Origin: Phycisphaerales bacterium
GTDB taxonomy: Bacteria > Planctomycetota > Phycisphaerae > Phycisphaerales > UBA1924
NCBI GenBank assembly: GCA_020853975.1
Contig: JADYXW010000015.1
Location: forward strand, 1 to 64,000
DNA: 64,000 nt
Direction: 5' to 3'
The notes beneath the pieces are model-generated. The model did not search any database, was not told where the DNA came from, and saw nothing but the letters and a program-made list of their open reading frames with translations. The translations under genes and the position numbers were made by a program. This document shows positions 8,289 through 16,146 of this stretch, piece after piece. Each line of letters opens with the position of its first letter. Position 1 is the first letter of the stretch.

Positions 8289-8600
8289 CTAGCCCCCGAA
8301 CGTGCGGCCTGTCTCGATATCGACCATCTTCCACCCCAGGGCGCGGCAGAGTTTCATGAGCACGGGGAAAGCGTAATCCTCGTCGTTCAGCGTCGCGACG
8401 GCCTGGCTGACGGGGTCGGCGGACGTGGAAACCTCCACCACCATGCCGGGGCCGTGCAAGCGCTCGATCCCCGAATCGGAGGTTCCCGACCCATCCGCGG
8501 AGGTGTTGAAGCGGGCGAGCCCCGCGCGGACGTCCCGAAGGGTCCCCATGGCGGGCCCCGCGCCGGACATGATGACGAGTTGTCGGCGCTTCTTTGCCAT
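8289..8600 (-). CDS. Hypothetical protein, about 103 residues
   Basis: A short soluble protein with a basic start (MAKKRRQLVIMSGAG), a Gly/Ser/Thr-rich middle and a C-terminal GWKMVDIETGRTFGG. It has no membrane segment. The start codon overlaps the stop of the receiver protein (TGATG), so it is translationally coupled to it. No family recognised; reality rests on the tight packing and on good codon structure. Confidence 0.6.
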   Translation of the reverse strand: MAKKRRQLVIMSGAGPAMGTLRDVRAGLARFNTSADGSGTSDSGIERLHGPGMVVEVSTSADPVSQAVATLNDEDYAFPVLMKLCRALGWKMVDIETGRTFGG

Positions 8601-9022
8601 CAGGTCTCCGCGTCCTGCTCGTCGTCCTCGTCCATCTCCTCCTCTCTCGCCTCGATGATTTCGGCGGCGATCTCGACCAGGTGCGTGAGAGGAACGGGCT
8701 TCTGAAGGTAGCGGTCCACACCCAGGGATTCCGCGTAGGCCTGGTGACGTTTGCCCTCGTTGGCGGTAACCATGATCACCGCGGGAGCGTCCTCGTAGCC
8801 CTTGATGCGCTCCAGCGCCAGAAAGCCCGAGCGGCCCGGGAGCATCATGTCAAGGATCACAAGGTCCGGGGGCTCTTCGCGGCAGATGCGCACCGCGTCG
8901 TTCCCGTTGCTGGTGCACTGGGTGAGGGCCCCGGCGGCCTGGAACGCCGCCTCCATGGAATCGAGCACGTCGCGGTCGTCGTCCACGATCAGCACCTTGA
9001 TCTCACTGAGTCGGCCGTGCAT
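8600..9022 (-). CDS. Stand-alone response-regulator receiver protein
   Basis: 140 residues forming one CheY-like domain: acidic pocket Asp14-Asp16 (VDDDRD), phosphoacceptor Asp58 (VILDMMLPGRSG), Thr86 (MVTANEG) and Lys108-Pro109 (LQKPVPL). No output domain follows; the end is a very acidic tail (EEEMDEDDEQDAET). A strong AAGGAG stands 6 nt before the ATG. It probably relays phosphate from an unlinked histidine kinase or acts by protein contact. It leads a three-gene unit with two small proteins of unknown role. Confidence 0.92.
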   Translation of the reverse strand: MHGRLSEIKVLIVDDDRDVLDSMEAAFQAAGALTQCTSNGNDAVRICREEPPDLVILDMMLPGRSGFLALERIKGYEDAPAVIMVTANEGKRHQAYAESLGVDRYLQKPVPLTHLVEIAAEIIEAREEEMDEDDEQDAET

Positions 9023-9186
9023 GGGCTGCTCCTTCGCGGGGCCCCGGTGGGGGCGTCGCGTCCGGGCGGGGGTCTTCGCGGCGTGCGCGGCCTCTTCCGC
9101 CGGACAGACTGTACCGCGCTCCCGGGGGTTTGGTGCCCAAATTCCGCCCGATCACGGCCCGAGAACCGCGGCACCTCGCCCGGGTG

Positions 9187-10281
9187 CTATCGCTGGAGCG
9201 ACGCGAGGTTGGCGGCGTCATCGTCGCTGCGGGCGACCAGGGCGTCCACATCGGGGATCGTCATCCAGGGGAGCGCGGCGAGCTTGTCGCGCAGGACACC
9301 GGGGAAGGGCTTTCCGAGCCGCTCGTGCGCCGGGCGGCTGCGCCAGACGCGGTGCATCCAGAAGTACTGGGCCGGGTCCTTTCGGATCATGGTCTCGATG
9401 GCCCGGCGGTAGCGGGCCGTGATGTAGAAGAGGGGATCAGGCTGGCCCTCCCAGTCCGCGGGGCCGAAGCGGTCCACCATCTCGATGGCGTAGCCCATGG
9501 AACCCGCGGGGGCACGCGAGTTTCCGGGGAGGCCGGGGGGACTCTCGCGCGGCCCGAGCCGCCTGGCCATGCCGCAGACCAGCGTGGAGCCCGTCTGCAT
9601 CGCGAGCAGGCCGATGGACTTGTAGGTGGACGTGAGGCGGCCGAAGAAGGGCACGAACAGCCCGCGGTCCCCACCGCTCTGGTCGGCGACGAGCCCAGCG
9701 GGGTGGCCCGCCCGGATAGCCGGCGGGAGCGCCCGGACAGCGCCGAACTTGCTGACCAAGGTGAGGCCCCGACGGCGGCGGGTCTCGTGCAGCCAGCGGT
9801 CCAGCGGGCGAAGGTCCAGCGGGCGGTACACCGCGTGAACGGGGAAGCCCAGCATGGAGATTGCGTAGCCGATGAGCTCCCAGTTGCCGGCGTGGCCCGT
9901 GATGAGCAGGCACGGCTCGCCCGAAAGGAGCGTGGAGAGGCCGGGCGCGATGTCGGCGAAGAAGAGGTGCTGGGCGAAGCCCTCTTCGGTGATCAGCCTT
10001 GGCGCGTAGAGAATCTCGACCGCGAGCTTGAAGACATGCTGGTAGCAGCCCACGGCGACCATCCGGCGGCGCTCGTCGGTCCAGCCTGGAAAGGCGTCGG
10101 AGAGGTTTCGGACGGCTCGCTCGAAGCGCCGTTCCTGGAGCCTTGGATAGACGGCTCCGAGCGCGTCGGCGACACGTCGGGCGTTGTCGAGCCCCAGGAG
10201 CAGGGGGGTACCCATCGCGGCGCGCAACGCCGCAGCGATGGGCCACTCGATGGCGGGCGGCAGGTGCTTCTTTCGTCCCAC
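9187..10281 (-). CDS. LpxL/HtrB-type lysophospholipid acyltransferase
   Basis: 364 residues from a GTG. ITGHAGNWELIG holds the HX4E catalytic pair (His130, Glu135) of lipid A late acyltransferases, and HAVYRPLDLRPLDRWLHETRRRRG followed by DQSGG matches the substrate-facing motifs of that family. One hydrophobic N-terminal segment is expected to anchor it to the inner membrane. It transfers acyl chains to Kdo2-lipid IVA in proteobacteria; here the precise acceptor is inferred. The gene begins 13 nt after the coiled-coil/BRCT-like gene ends, so the two are likely co-transcribed. Together with lptFG it implies a lipid-A-containing outer membrane. Confidence 0.87.
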   Translation of the reverse strand: MGRKKHLPPAIEWPIAAALRAAMGTPLLLGLDNARRVADALGAVYPRLQERRFERAVRNLSDAFPGWTDERRRMVAVGCYQHVFKLAVEILYAPRLITEEGFAQHLFFADIAPGLSTLLSGEPCLLITGHAGNWELIGYAISMLGFPVHAVYRPLDLRPLDRWLHETRRRRGLTLVSKFGAVRALPPAIRAGHPAGLVADQSGGDRGLFVPFFGRLTSTYKSIGLLAMQTGSTLVCGMARRLGPRESPPGLPGNSRAPAGSMGYAIEMVDRFGPADWEGQPDPLFYITARYRRAIETMIRKDPAQYFWMHRVWRSRPAHERLGKPFPGVLRDKLAALPWMTIPDVDALVARSDDDAANLASLQR

Positions 10282-10294
10282 GCGAGGGTCGCGA

Positions 10295-11680
10295 TCACCG
10301 CCTGTTGGAGGCGGGCGCCTTGCCGATGAGGGTGTACAGGCGGTTCTCGTTGAGGACGGGCAGGCTGGTGGACTGCGCCTGGCGGGCGAGCGCGTCGTAG
10401 CGCTGCGCCTCCTGGTCGCGGCGCTGGAACTCGAGGATGAGCTCGAGAGGGGCGCCGCTGCCGGGCCGGGGCGGGGTGAGCGGGCGCTCGCCCAGGACGA
10501 GGAAGTCCGTGTCGCCCGCGATGTCGTTCACGACGGTGCCGCCCCAGGACTCGATCATGGCGCGGACGTCGTCACGTTCGAGGGCCGTGGGCGCGCCGTC
10601 GCGGTTGGTGTCGAAGTTGCCGAAGATCACGAAGCGATAGGTCTTGTTGGGGTCGAACACGGCGTTGGCGATGACGTCGCCCTTGACGACGGGGTTGCCC
10701 CTCACTTCGCTGGTGATGCGGCAGGTGCTGCTGTTCTCGCCGACGCTGATGACCTCGAGCGTGGCCTTGCCCCGGGGGTAGTTGCCCTCGGCGTCGGGGC
10801 GGATGGCCTCGGGGCCCGAGTAGACGGCGAAGGTCATGCCCAGGACGACGTGGTTCTTGGTGCCGAGGCTGACGTACGCCAAGCGGGACGCACCGTCGGT
10901 CTGGACGACGCTGCCGTCAACCAAGGCGGACTCGTCGCCGGGGCGTACCACGGCGAGGTTCTTCTGGGAGCGGAGGGCGTTGAGCTGGCTCTCGATGATC
11001 ACCTTCTCCTCGGTGAGGCGGGCGATCTGGGAGGTGAGGCGGGCCTCGGTCTCCGCGGCGGCCTGCTTGACGGCGTCGGCCTGGGCGTCGACCTGCTTCT
11101 TGTAGCCGTCGGTCCCGGTGCGGATGGAATCGACCTCGTCCTTGTACTGGGCGACCTGGGCGTTGAGATCGTTGATGGTGCGCTGGTGGGCGCTCTCGAT
11201 GCCGCGGATGCGGGCGGACTCGTTCTGGAAGCTGGCCTGGGCGGCAAGGGTTGCCGCGCTGGCCTGTTCGAGCTGCTTCTGGAGCGAATCGATCTGGCCC
11301 TGCTGCTGGCGGACGACGGGGATCAGGGCGGAGTCGCGGGCGCCGGCGACGCCCTCGAGCTTGGTGGCGAGGTCGGCGAGGGAGTCCCGCCCGGAGCCTG
11401 TGATCTTCTGCATGAGCGCCTCGCGGTTGCTCACGAGGTAGCCCACCAGGCTCTTCTGGTCGCGCTTGGCCTCTTCGACGAGGTTGCGGACGTTGTCCTG
11501 GTTCATCTCGTCGGAGCGGATGAACTCCGCGACGTTCTGCTTGGCGAGCTGCAGCTCGACCGTCCGGTTGCTGTTCTTGCTGTAGAAGATCGCGAACGCG
11601 ACAAAGAACCCCAGCGAGGTGATCGCGAGGACGGTGATGGTCGCGGCGACGCCGAACGAAGTGCTGGTCCTGCCTGCCAT
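10295..11680 (-). CDS. Membrane-anchored coiled-coil protein with BRCT-like C-terminal segment
   Basis: 461 residues. One membrane helix at about 12-33 is followed by a long Gln/Ala/Glu-rich coiled coil (about 40-240). A beta-rich domain (about 245-345) comes next, then a segment (about 346-400) that reads like a BRCT fold: YRFVIFGNFDTNRDG, ALERDDVRAMIESWGG and TDFLVLGERP correspond to the G-x-[FL], helix-2 IxxxGG and T-D-[FY]-LV-xG positions of DNA-ligase BRCT domains. Such a domain on an envelope protein is unexpected. The ATG at 11680 has GGAG upstream; an earlier in-frame start would add 26 Arg-rich residues and is less likely. No function assigned. Confidence 0.75.
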   Translation of the reverse strand: MAGRTSTSFGVAATITVLAITSLGFFVAFAIFYSKNSNRTVELQLAKQNVAEFIRSDEMNQDNVRNLVEEAKRDQKSLVGYLVSNREALMQKITGSGRDSLADLATKLEGVAGARDSALIPVVRQQQGQIDSLQKQLEQASAATLAAQASFQNESARIRGIESAHQRTINDLNAQVAQYKDEVDSIRTGTDGYKKQVDAQADAVKQAAAETEARLTSQIARLTEEKVIIESQLNALRSQKNLAVVRPGDESALVDGSVVQTDGASRLAYVSLGTKNHVVLGMTFAVYSGPEAIRPDAEGNYPRGKATLEVISVGENSSTCRITSEVRGNPVVKGDVIANAVFDPNKTYRFVIFGNFDTNRDGAPTALERDDVRAMIESWGGTVVNDIAGDTDFLVLGERPLTPPRPGSGAPLELILEFQRRDQEAQRYDALARQAQSTSLPVLNENRLYTLIGKAPASNRR

Positions 11681-11875
11681 GGTCGAGGCTCCAAAGAAAC
11701 GATTGCGGCCCCGGTTTCGGCCGGGGGAAGGCGACAATAGGCCCGCCCGGGGTCTCAAACCCGCCCGGCGCGTTCCGACCGCCCTTCCTGTTCCCCTCGG
11801 TCGCCCACCGCAGGGCCATCCGAGGTTTTCATAGTGTGACCATTTCGGCTCGGCGCGTCAAGTGTCGGCGCTCTG

Positions 11876-13510
11876 TTAGGGGTGCGGGGCCCCGGCGCAC
11901 CACTCCCTCCACATCCCACGCACAGCGCGCTCGAACTTCGCGGCGTACGCCGGGCCATCACACAGGGGTGAGTTGGCCATCCGCGTCCGCAGGCTGGTTC
12001 GGAACGACGCGAGCCGCGATGGGTCGGAGGCCAGGCCCGAGGCGGCGCTCACGTAGGCGTCCTCGTCCGGCGCGGCGAGTTCGGCAAGCCCCACCGACGA
12101 GAGCAGCGACGCCCCGACGCGCGAGCGGTGCCGGTCTCCGGCGAGGGTCACCACCGGCACCCCCATCCATATCGCCTCGCAGGTTGTCGTTGTGCCATTG
12201 TAGGGGGTGGGGTCCAAGGCGATGTCCACGCCCGAGTAGAGGGCCAGGTGCCCCGAAGTTTCCGGCACGTGCGGGAGCACCCGAACCCGGCCCGGGCCAA
12301 CGTGCGATTCCAGTCTCGCAAGCCAGGGAGCGGCGGCGGCGACACCGGGGGGGCTCTTCACCACAAGCTCTGATCCCGGAACGGCGCGCAGCACGCGCCC
12401 CCAGAGGGCCATGCAGCGCTCCCCCACCTTCGCTGAGTGGTTGAACGAGCCGAAGGTCACGGCGGGCTTGCGGGCGGGGGTCGTGGGTTCCGGCCACGAC
12501 GGGTCGGGCGCGAAGTGCCACAGGCAGCCGTCGAGCCGGCGCAGGCGCTCCGTGCACGCAGCTTCGGCGCCGGGCGGGTCGGTCACGCTGTCCACGAGGC
12601 GCCAGGTGATGCTCGGGACTCCCGTCGTGCCGGGATAGCCGAGGAAAGTGGCTTGGACGGGTGCGAGTCCGGGCGCGAAGGCTCGCATGTGGCCGGGGGC
12701 GGTCCAGCCATTGGCATCGATGAGCACGTCGATGGCGTCGGAGGCGATGAGGTCGGCAAGGCCCGCGGGGGAGAGCGCGGCGCAGGCCCGCCACTGGCCC
12801 ATGCGCTTGAAGCGAGCGGACGTGTCGTCTTCGACGCCGGTGGAGTAGAGGAAGAGGCGGACCCGATCGAGGAGCGGGAGCCACCCCTGGAGAAAGAAGG
12901 CGCAGGAGTGCAACTTCAGATCAGAGGAGAGAATGGCCAGGTTGAGGGGCCGATCCGGCTCGGGCAGGTTGGGCCAGTGGCGGGGCTGCGCGGGCCCCAG
13001 GAGCCTCGCGAGGCGCTGGTGCGTCTCGCGTTCCTGCGCGGGCGTGTCGCACCCCGCGACGTTCTGGGCATAGACAAGGCTGAGGAGCAGGGTTTCGTCA
13101 TCGCCGCAGAGAGCGAGGCCCTCGCGGAGGCAGCCGACGCTCTGGGAGGGTGCACCGGCCTTCAGCAGAAGGTCGGAGCGAAGCTTCCAGGCGTGCGGGA
13201 GGGCGGCGCCGGGGCTGTGGCAGAGGTCCGCGGCGCGGGACAGAGCGTCGTCCCAACGGCCGGAGGCGGCGAGGGCGCGGGCGTGGAGCAGCAGGGCCCC
13301 GGGGGTCCCCGGGGCGGCGGCGAGAGCCCGCTGGGTGGCATGCAGGGCCTGGGCCGGGTCGCCCAGGGCCAGTTGAACGTCGGCGAAGAGGCACAGGGCC
13401 TCGTAATCGCGTGGCTTCGCGGCAAGGTAGCGGAGGAGCAGGGCCCGGGCGGCGTCGTGCCGGCCCGCGGCGTGGCTGGCCAGCGCATCCCGCACGGCGG
13501 GCGCGGTCAT
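11876..13510 (-). CDS. TPR-containing O-GlcNAc-transferase-like glycosyltransferase (GT41, SPINDLY type)
   Basis: 544 residues. The first 150 are TPR-like helices (AAGRHDAARALLLRYLAAKP; LALGDPAQALHATQRALAAAP). The rest matches bacterial GT41 enzymes: HSCAFFLQGWL (His201 at the position of a conserved active-site His), PVQATFLGYPGTTG, DSVTDPPG, VTFGSFNHSAKV, LDPTPYNGTTTTCEA and VVTLAGDRHRSRVGASLL. In eukaryotes this family adds GlcNAc or fucose to Ser/Thr of proteins; bacterial members often glycosylate adhesins or flagellar proteins, so a protein acceptor is plausible but not shown. Start ATG 13510 gives the natural TPR opening; the upstream extension is Pro/Arg-rich noise. No partner adhesin lies next to it. 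Confidence 0.87.
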   Translation of the reverse strand: MTAPAVRDALASHAAGRHDAARALLLRYLAAKPRDYEALCLFADVQLALGDPAQALHATQRALAAAPGTPGALLLHARALAASGRWDDALSRAADLCHSPGAALPHAWKLRSDLLLKAGAPSQSVGCLREGLALCGDDETLLLSLVYAQNVAGCDTPAQERETHQRLARLLGPAQPRHWPNLPEPDRPLNLAILSSDLKLHSCAFFLQGWLPLLDRVRLFLYSTGVEDDTSARFKRMGQWRACAALSPAGLADLIASDAIDVLIDANGWTAPGHMRAFAPGLAPVQATFLGYPGTTGVPSITWRLVDSVTDPPGAEAACTERLRRLDGCLWHFAPDPSWPEPTTPARKPAVTFGSFNHSAKVGERCMALWGRVLRAVPGSELVVKSPPGVAAAAPWLARLESHVGPGRVRVLPHVPETSGHLALYSGVDIALDPTPYNGTTTTCEAIWMGVPVVTLAGDRHRSRVGASLLSSVGLAELAAPDEDAYVSAASGLASDPSRLASFRTSLRTRMANSPLCDGPAYAAKFERAVRGMWREWCAGAPHP

Positions 13511-13630
13511 GGTTGCCCTCTCGCCGGGGCGTGGTAGGCTGTGGGTGCTGGGGCGTGGCCGTGGGCCATGGTGCGGGATCGTACCGAAACCGCGCGGGGG
13601 CCAGGGCCAACAAGCCACGGGAGGGCCGTC

Positions 13631-14554
13631 ATGCGAACCGCCATCGCCCTGTTGCTCGTGACGCCGCTGATGGCACTGTCTGCGCCCGCCCCGCAGCCCG
13701 CGGACCCGTCGCCCCTGGGCGGCCCGAAGGTGCGGGAGCAGCCCTCCCGCCCGACGATCATCGCGCGGAACTTCGACGGCTCGGTGAAGCCGCCGGAGGG
13801 CACGGCGGAAGAGGCGGTGCTGGAGTTGCTCGGCGTGGCGGGCGTCGGGGCCATGGGCGCGAGCCCGGAGGAGCAGCAGGCGGGCGAGCGGGTGCGCGTG
13901 ATCCTCGCGAAGCGCGGCAGGGTCCTGGAGGACTTCGTGTTCGAGAACGTGGCGCTGCTCACGAAGCTCGACACCGCCGCGAACACGGGGGATAAGGCGG
14001 ACCAGTTGCGGCTGCTGGCGGAGGCGTTTCGCCAGCTTGCGCCGCTGCGGGAGGGCGGGCCCCTGTCAAGCCAGATCAGGGCGGCACTCCCCGAGGCCAA
14101 GGGTGCCGAGTTTGACCTGATTCTGCGGGAGTACTGGGAGGCGGTGATCGCGGACCGGATGAGCCGCGCGAAGCCCGAGGGCGGGTTCCCCAGCCGTCTG
14201 GAGGCCATCGCGGGCGCCAGGCTCGAATCGCTGGGCAAGGAGATCGAGCGATCGTTCTACCGGCTGCTGATGTCCGGGGAGTTCATCTATCGCGTGGCGA
14301 CGCGCGGACTGACCCTGACCCCGGAGCAGTCTCGCCGGCTGCGGGCGGTGATCGGGGAGCATTACCGATTGACGGGTGGCAACGACGACGAGGCGGCGAA
14401 CAAGCGGCTGTTCGCGAAGTCCATCGCGGTGCTGGATGACGACCAGAAGCCGCGGTTCATCCGCAACCTGCGCGAGCTGGGCTCGCCGAAGAAGGCTCCG
14501 CCCGCGCCCGTACCCCCGTTGCCGGACGACGCGGAGGGGGGCGGGGGCGGGTGA
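13631..14554 (+). CDS. Secreted or periplasmic hypothetical protein
   Basis: 307 residues with a signal peptide (MRTAIALLLVTPLMALSAPA). The mature part is mostly helical and charged, without Cys or repeats, and ends in a Pro-rich and Gly-rich tail (PPAPVPPLPDDAEGGGGG). The ATG at 13631 has GGGAGG a few bases upstream and fits the signal peptide; the longer frame from 13541 does not. No family recognised. It is divergent from the GT41 gene and followed 24 nt later by a small zinc-ribbon protein. Confidence 0.72.
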   Translation: MRTAIALLLVTPLMALSAPAPQPADPSPLGGPKVREQPSRPTIIARNFDGSVKPPEGTAEEAVLELLGVAGVGAMGASPEEQQAGERVRVILAKRGRVLEDFVFENVALLTKLDTAANTGDKADQLRLLAEAFRQLAPLREGGPLSSQIRAALPEAKGAEFDLILREYWEAVIADRMSRAKPEGGFPSRLEAIAGARLESLGKEIERSFYRLLMSGEFIYRVATRGLTLTPEQSRRLRAVIGEHYRLTGGNDDEAANKRLFAKSIAVLDDDQKPRFIRNLRELGSPKKAPPAPVPPLPDDAEGGGGG

Positions 14555-14566
14555 CCACTACGCGGG

Positions 14567-14572
14567 TATGCT
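14567..14572 (+). promoter_or_regulatory. Putative -10 hexamer of a leaderless transcript
   Basis: TATGCT ends 6 nt before the ATG at 14579, between closely spaced genes, giving the small zinc-ribbon gene its own likely start site. Confidence 0.45.
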
Positions 14573-14578
14573 CAGGGC

Positions 14579-14818
14579 ATGCCCGAACTCGACGAAGGAC
14601 CCAGCCCCGAGGACGTGGAGCGCTTCTCCGACGCGACGGTCGAGTGCCCGAAGTGCAGCGCGCGGCTGCACGACGACGTGGACCTGTGCTACAAGTGCGG
14701 GCACGCGCTGGGAGCCGAGCCCGAGAGCACCATGCCGGGCAGGGGTGCGTTGATCGCGATCGTGCTGGTGGTGCTGGTGCTCACCGGAGCCACGGGGTAT
14801 TGGATGCACTGGTGGTGA
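14579..14818 (+). CDS. Small zinc-ribbon membrane protein
   Basis: 79 residues. A four-Cys zinc ribbon at 23-40 (ECPKCSARL and LCYKCGHAL) is followed by one C-terminal membrane helix (about 56-75) ending GYWMHWW. The topology suggests a cytoplasmic zinc knuckle with a membrane tail. No function recognised. TATGCT immediately upstream supports both the start and the gene. Confidence 0.72.
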   Translation: MPELDEGPSPEDVERFSDATVECPKCSARLHDDVDLCYKCGHALGAEPESTMPGRGALIAIVLVVLVLTGATGYWMHWW

Positions 14819-14854
14819 GCGGCCTCGCGGCGGGCGGGCGAGCGGGCGCCGGGC

Positions 14855-15994
14855 CTAGTGCCCGAAGAGGTTCTTCTCGGCGAAGTAGCCGTTTTCTTCG
14901 AAGTACCGCAGGGCTTCCTCGGTGGTTCTGAAGACGCGGGTGGCGGTCTCGGTGATGAAGGGGCTGGGGGCCTTCCTGGGCTTCCAGACGACGAAGACTT
15001 CCTTGGTGTGCTCGAAGGCGTGGTGGAGCTCGCGCTCGACGCCGCTGGAGAGCCCGGGGAACTCGGTCCCGGAGGCGGTGGGGATCTCGGGGATGTAGCT
15101 GACGATCATGTCGGACTGATCGATGAGCTTGAAGTCGCGCATGTAGATCTGGCCGTCGATGTCGCCCGCGATGTCGAGGACCTCACGGACGCGGACTCGG
15201 ATGGACTTGGCGCTGGCGGCCTTGCTCCCGCCGAAGGCGTGGGGCGCGACGTCGAGGTAGTCCTTGCCCTCCTTGCTGGCGGCGATGGCGCGGTCCAGCA
15301 GGAGCTTCTCGTCGACATCGCCCGGGTCAAACGTAATGAAGTGTTCTGCGAGGGCGGCGCGGAAAGCGTCGATCTCCGCGAGGACCTCGGGCATGTCGAC
15401 GACGTGGCTCATGGGGAAGCTGGGGTAGACCTTGCGCATGCCGGGGCGGCAGACCAGGCGGAAGAGCGTGCGCGTGGTCGGGGCATGGCGGCCCCTGCTG
15501 AGGATGTAGAACCGGCTGTCGGGGATGGACCGGCTCATCAGTTCGGTCGCGAGGATCTCTTCCTCGCGCCAGACCATGCAGTCCTTGAGTGTGGCGTCGA
15601 TCTCATGCTCGGCGTGGAGGCGATGGTGCACGACCTCGATGTTGTCCACGAGGCAGATGAAGAGGTCCGGCTGCATCTTGGTGACCTGGTCGTAGTCGAA
15701 GGCGGCGAAGAGCCCGTGCCGCCAGCGGAACGTGGCGTGCGTGTTGACGACGAGGTTCTTGGTGTCGCGTGACTCGCTGATGATGTCCTTGAACGCGGCT
15801 CGCCTCAGCGAGTTGAGCCTGGAGATCGGGAGGTCGAGGATCTTTCCCGGGCGGACGTCGGGCCCCTCGCGGTACATGAGGTCGCCCACGTGGAAGACTT
15901 GGAGCGCCTCGCCCTGCTGGCCCGCGAACGCGGCGGCGCCGTCGAGGTAGGGCTTCTTGTCCATCCCGATCTGGCCTGTGATGATGGCTCGCAT
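14855..15994 (-). CDS. Adenylate-kinase-like P-loop domain fused to deoxyribosyltransferase-like domain
   Basis: 379 residues. The N-terminal half opens with AIITGQIGMDKK, a degenerate P-loop (Lys present, following Ser/Thr missing). It continues NLVVNTHATFRWRHGLFAAFD and MQPDLFICLVDNIEVVHHR, closely resembling archaeal-type adenylate kinases (DTHA.....G.LPGLP; L.PD.I.LV.A.PEEI..RR). The C-terminal part (about 280-370) reads IYMRDFKLIDQSDMIVSYIPEI, SSGVERELHHAF and KEVFVVWKP, the pattern of nucleoside 2-deoxyribosyltransferase-type folds (aspartate-rich loop, xxGxxxE helix, hydrophobic strand). This suggests a nucleotide-binding or nucleotide-modifying protein of unusual architecture. The assignment is by eye and catalysis is unproven. 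Divergent from the nitrilase-fold gene. Confidence 0.6.
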   Translation of the reverse strand: MRAIITGQIGMDKKPYLDGAAAFAGQQGEALQVFHVGDLMYREGPDVRPGKILDLPISRLNSLRRAAFKDIISESRDTKNLVVNTHATFRWRHGLFAAFDYDQVTKMQPDLFICLVDNIEVVHHRLHAEHEIDATLKDCMVWREEEILATELMSRSIPDSRFYILSRGRHAPTTRTLFRLVCRPGMRKVYPSFPMSHVVDMPEVLAEIDAFRAALAEHFITFDPGDVDEKLLLDRAIAASKEGKDYLDVAPHAFGGSKAASAKSIRVRVREVLDIAGDIDGQIYMRDFKLIDQSDMIVSYIPEIPTASGTEFPGLSSGVERELHHAFEHTKEVFVVWKPRKAPSPFITETATRVFRTTEEALRYFEENGYFAEKNLFGH

Positions 15995-16146
15995 GGCATT
16001 CCGCTTCTGTGTCTGATAGAGTGGGCCCGAACTCGCGGGGGACAGGTCTGGTGGGAACAGGGCAACGCAACTCTAGGTCGGGGAGTGCCGGGGGCTTCGC
16101 TTCTCAGAGCCCGTGCCTGCCGGAGGCATCGGCATCGCCACGCACA

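Noticed and set aside
11830..11865. TTGACG with TATGAA on the minus strand as promoter of the coiled-coil/BRCT-like gene
   Set aside because: Spacing is about 22 nt, outside the 16-18 range, and no other support was seen.
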